Below, one piece after another: positions 7,088-8,686 of a DNA stretch of 8,686 nt. The notes beneath the pieces are model-generated. The model was not told the DNA's origin, ran no database searches, and worked only from the letters and a program-made list of their open reading frames with translations. A program made the position numbers and the translations under genes. Source of the stretch: Chitinivibrionales bacterium (GTDB lineage: Bacteria > Fibrobacterota > Chitinivibrionia > Chitinivibrionales > WJMI01); the NCBI GenBank assembly GCA_014729595.1, contig WJJU01000399.1:1-8686 (forward strand), written 5' to 3'. Within the stretch, counting starts at the first letter, position 1, and every line of letters starts with the position of its first letter.

Positions 7088-7932
7088 GCGCTCGCCCGCT
7101 TTCTGATAGTTTCCCATAGATGCGCAAATAGTTCCTCTAAGCCGGGAACCGCATCAACCAATATCTCGCCGCGGGAATATGCCTCCGCTATTCGGCGATC
7201 GTCGGGAATGAAGCCCAGAATATTTACACCACGTTTCCCGCAAAAGTCCTGTGCGTCGAAATTTCCCGGTTCGGCGCGGTTAATAACCACGCCGTAGGGA
7301 ATGGCCAACTCTTCCACCATATCGAGGGCCAAGGCAAGATCATTGAGTCCAAAAGGCGTTGGCTCGGTGACAAGCGCTACGAAATCGACCTCGCGAATCG
7401 ATGCGATCACGGGGCACGAGGTACCCGGCGGGGCGTCGATGATCGCTGTGTCGTGCTCCGTTGCCTGTGCCAAAACACGGCGAATAAGCGGAGGACTCAT
7501 CGCTTCACCAACATTGAGCCGGCCATGCACGAAACCTATTCCGGCGGCGCTGCCGATTTCCACGACACCAATCTCTTTATTGTGCTCCCGTATGGCCTTT
7601 TGCGGACAGAGCAGCGTACATCCACCACAACCATGACACAGCTCCGGAAATACCATGACCAGTTCACCAAGTCGAACAAGAGCACGGTACTCACAAAAGC
7701 GTACACATTCCCCACATGCGTTGCATGTGTCTTCATCGATATCGGGAACGGGAATAGATCCCGTTTCAGTTTTCGTTATTCGCGGATGAAGGAAAAGGTG
7801 GCCGTTGGGCTCCTCTACATCGCAATCAAAATAGGTAATTCGCTCGTTTTGTTTGGCGGCAACCGCGGCAAGATTGGTCGCAATCGTGGTTTTGCCGGTC
7901 CCGCCCTTTCCGCTGGCAATAGCGATTTTCAT
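7084..7932 (-). CDS. MinD/Mrp-type P-loop ATPase with inserted 2[4Fe-4S] ferredoxin (first copy)
   Basis: The 282-residue protein starts directly with MKIAIASGKGGTGKTT: deviant Walker A at 8-16 with signature Lys9. FDCDVEEPN (35-43) is switch I and AIIDAPPGTSCPV (163-175) carries the Walker B Asp166. The inserted ferredoxin unit has Cys70/73/76/80 and Cys99/102/105/109, again two [4Fe-4S] sites. It is paralogous to the next gene but clearly diverged (for example FDCDVEEPNGH against ADCDVDAADLH; DAPPG against DGSPG), so the pair is an old duplication kept for distinct roles. A GGAG lies nine bases before the ATG, and the gene starts 4 nt after the DUF5320-like stop. No amphipathic C-terminal membrane helix like that of MinD is evident, so cytoplasmic action is likely. 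The target protein or cofactor is unknown. Confidence 0.93.
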   Translation of the reverse strand: MKIAIASGKGGTGKTTIATNLAAVAAKQNERITYFDCDVEEPNGHLFLHPRITKTETGSIPVPDIDEDTCNACGECVRFCEYRALVRLGELVMVFPELCHGCGGCTLLCPQKAIREHNKEIGVVEIGSAAGIGFVHGRLNVGEAMSPPLIRRVLAQATEHDTAIIDAPPGTSCPVIASIREVDFVALVTEPTPFGLNDLALALDMVEELAIPYGVVINRAEPGNFDAQDFCGKRGVNILGFIPDDRRIAEAYSRGEILVDAVPGLEELFAHLWETIRKRASA

Positions 7933-8001
7933 CTATTCAGGCTCCATTTCTACGTCCTGTGGGGAGCTTTTGCCGTAAGGGTACTCGTTCGATTGCGTCA
8001 T
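7933..8001 (-). other. Overlapping 22-codon frame at the DUF5320 3' end
   Basis: In another frame, ATG at 8001 encodes MTQSNEYPYGKSSPQDVEME then two further codons and TAG, ending one base before the ATPase start. The acidic, Tyr/Ser/Pro-rich composition looks like a natural protein C-terminus. It may be the true tail of the DUF5320-like protein after a frameshift, a tiny leader peptide for the ATPase gene, or chance. There is no clear Shine-Dalgarno sequence before this ATG. Confidence 0.3.
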
Positions 8002-8335
8002 CCGGCGCCGTTGCGACGTCGGTATCGGGAGAGCCGTCTACAACCGCAAAATCGGCATCACGCACCGAGCGCTTCCCCTTTACTTCGTAGCCATTCGACA
8101 ATGCGCGCGGGAATCGCCTGAGTAAGCGCGATCCAAGCAGCCCCGAAGGTTTGGCAAGGTCCCGCAATGCCGCAACAATAAGGGGCGCGGCTATCCCTGC
8201 AAGCCATCCCGTTCTTCGGCGCAGGACGCTTTGGGCAACATCACAACCCAAACGAACGCCTCCGCGGCATCTTCCTCTCCCTCGCCCGCTTCCTGGGCCG
8301 TATCCGAGAGGGCCGGTTCCATCTCTCAAAGGCAT
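7937..8335 (-). CDS. DUF5320-like small basic protein
   Basis: The 132-residue product opens with MPLRDGTGPLGYGPGSGRGR, the Gly/Arg-rich 'DGTGPxGxGPxTGRGxGxC' signature I associate with DUF5320 proteins, which commonly sit beside ferredoxin-ATPases and NifX-like proteins. Cys23 and Cys31 follow. Residues 44-60 (GWLAGIAAPLIVAALRD) form a hydrophobic, possibly membrane-touching helix, and the rest is Arg-rich then acidic. The start is set by a strong GGGAGG five bases before the ATG at 8335, not the longer frame from 8467, which would overlap the upstream gene. The last 17 residues (ERVPLRQKLPTGRRNGA) look less natural than the overlapping frame there, so the 3' end may carry a frameshift. No biochemical function is established to my knowledge. 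Confidence 0.7.
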   Translation of the reverse strand: MPLRDGTGPLGYGPGSGRGRGRCRGGVRLGCDVAQSVLRRRTGWLAGIAAPLIVAALRDLAKPSGLLGSRLLRRFPRALSNGYEVKGKRSVRDADFAVVDGSPDTDVATAPDDAIERVPLRQKLPTGRRNGA

Positions 8336-8340
8336 GGTTT

Positions 8341-8346
8341 CCTCCC
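8341..8346 (-). promoter_or_regulatory. Ribosome binding site of the DUF5320-like gene
   Basis: GGGAGG on the - strand lies in the 13-bp gap after the FmdB-type stop codon, five bases before the ATG at 8335. It decides this start over the upstream in-frame one. Confidence 0.75.
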
Positions 8347-8348
8347 TT

Positions 8349-8627
8349 TTATTCGTTACATCCGGGTTTTCCGCAAAAAGAATCTCTTCCACAACAGGGA
8401 AACTCTCGACCGCACGAAGCGCCTGTAGCGGTATCGGCTGTTGAAGCGGCCGGATAGTCGTTTGCATGAAAACCGCTTCCTTTCAAGATAATCCCGCCGC
8501 CGGTGCCAATCAACCGCTCTACTTTTCGACCGCACGATACACAGTGGGAAACAGGCACATCGTTCATGCTCTGAAACTTTTCGAACATCGCCCCGCAGCT
8601 ATTGCATTTGTATTCATAGGTCGGCAT
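8349..8627 (-). CDS. FmdB-type zinc-ribbon protein
   Basis: The 92-residue protein begins MPTYEYKCNSCG, the standard opening of the FmdB/CxxC_CxxC_SSSS family. Zinc-ribbon cysteines are Cys8/Cys11 and Cys29/Cys32. The middle (GTGGGIILKGSGFHANDY) is the usual conserved 'GSGFY' segment, with His instead of Tyr after Phe. The tail has five more cysteines (72, 78, 79, 85, 90), which could bind another metal or be redox-active. A GGAGG seven bases before the ATG supports the start. The family name comes from a putative regulator of formylmethanofuran dehydrogenase genes, but most members are uncharacterised. It is the first operon gene visible here, and the operon promoter must lie in the last 59 bases or outside the window. 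Function in this operon is unknown. A regulatory or metal-handling role is plausible. Confidence 0.88.
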   Translation of the reverse strand: MPTYEYKCNSCGAMFEKFQSMNDVPVSHCVSCGRKVERLIGTGGGIILKGSGFHANDYPAASTADTATGASCGREFPCCGRDSFCGKPGCNE

Positions 8628-8634
8628 AGGAAAA

Positions 8635-8639
8635 CCTCC
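8635..8639 (-). promoter_or_regulatory. Ribosome binding site of the FmdB-type gene
   Basis: GGAGG on the - strand with a 7-nt spacer to the ATG at 8627 confirms that start. Confidence 0.75.
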
Positions 8640-8686
8640 GACAAAAGGTAAAGGGAGTTGGTGGTTATTACTGAGCGCGCATTCGC

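Noticed and set aside
7453..8121. 222-codon + strand open frame opposite the operon
   Set aside because: Antisense to a clear ATPase and the DUF5320-like gene; low-complexity shadow sequence.
8668..8686. Possible end of a further - strand gene (TAA at 8668-8670)
   Set aside because: Only five codons lie in the window, which is not enough to support a gene.

Overview
The window looks like a piece of an anaerobic bacterial chromosome of roughly balanced base composition. This is inferred from ferredoxin-bearing MinD-type ATPases, an MptB/COG1237-like metallo-beta-lactamase-fold protein and a DUF5320-type small protein, a set common in strict anaerobes. No rRNA, tRNA, CRISPR array or intact mobile element is visible, and the phylum cannot be fixed from the sequence alone.

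Layout. Positions 1-654 hold no gene I can recognise. From 712 to about 1706 is a decayed chaperone/protease patch. A J-domain protein on the + strand is cut short by a stop at 1141, and its C-terminal half survives only as frame-shifted debris. It converges on a 5'-truncated fragment of the FtsH protease on the - strand. Positions 1707-2160 are non-coding and contain inverted repeats. A large intact GH31 alpha-glucosidase (2161-4542, +) follows. Next comes a - strand NarL/LuxR-type response regulator pseudogene (about 4612-5268) with two in-frame TAA codons and a scrambled receiver N-terminus.

The right-hand 3.3 kb (5367-8627) is a tight, intact - strand operon. Read in transcription order it encodes an FmdB-type zinc-ribbon protein, a DUF5320-like small basic protein, two paralogous MinD/Mrp-type P-loop ATPases that each carry two [4Fe-4S] ferredoxin motifs, and an MBL-fold hydrolase. 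The last three genes are joined by 4-bp ATGA stop/start overlaps, so their products are probably made in fixed ratio and act together. The likely theme, by inference, is ATP-dependent handling of Fe-S clusters or a metallocofactor, with redox sensing or electron transfer through the ferredoxin modules. The operon is the most interesting part of the window. The left half is notable for how many different housekeeping or regulatory genes are decaying next to an intact sugar hydrolase.
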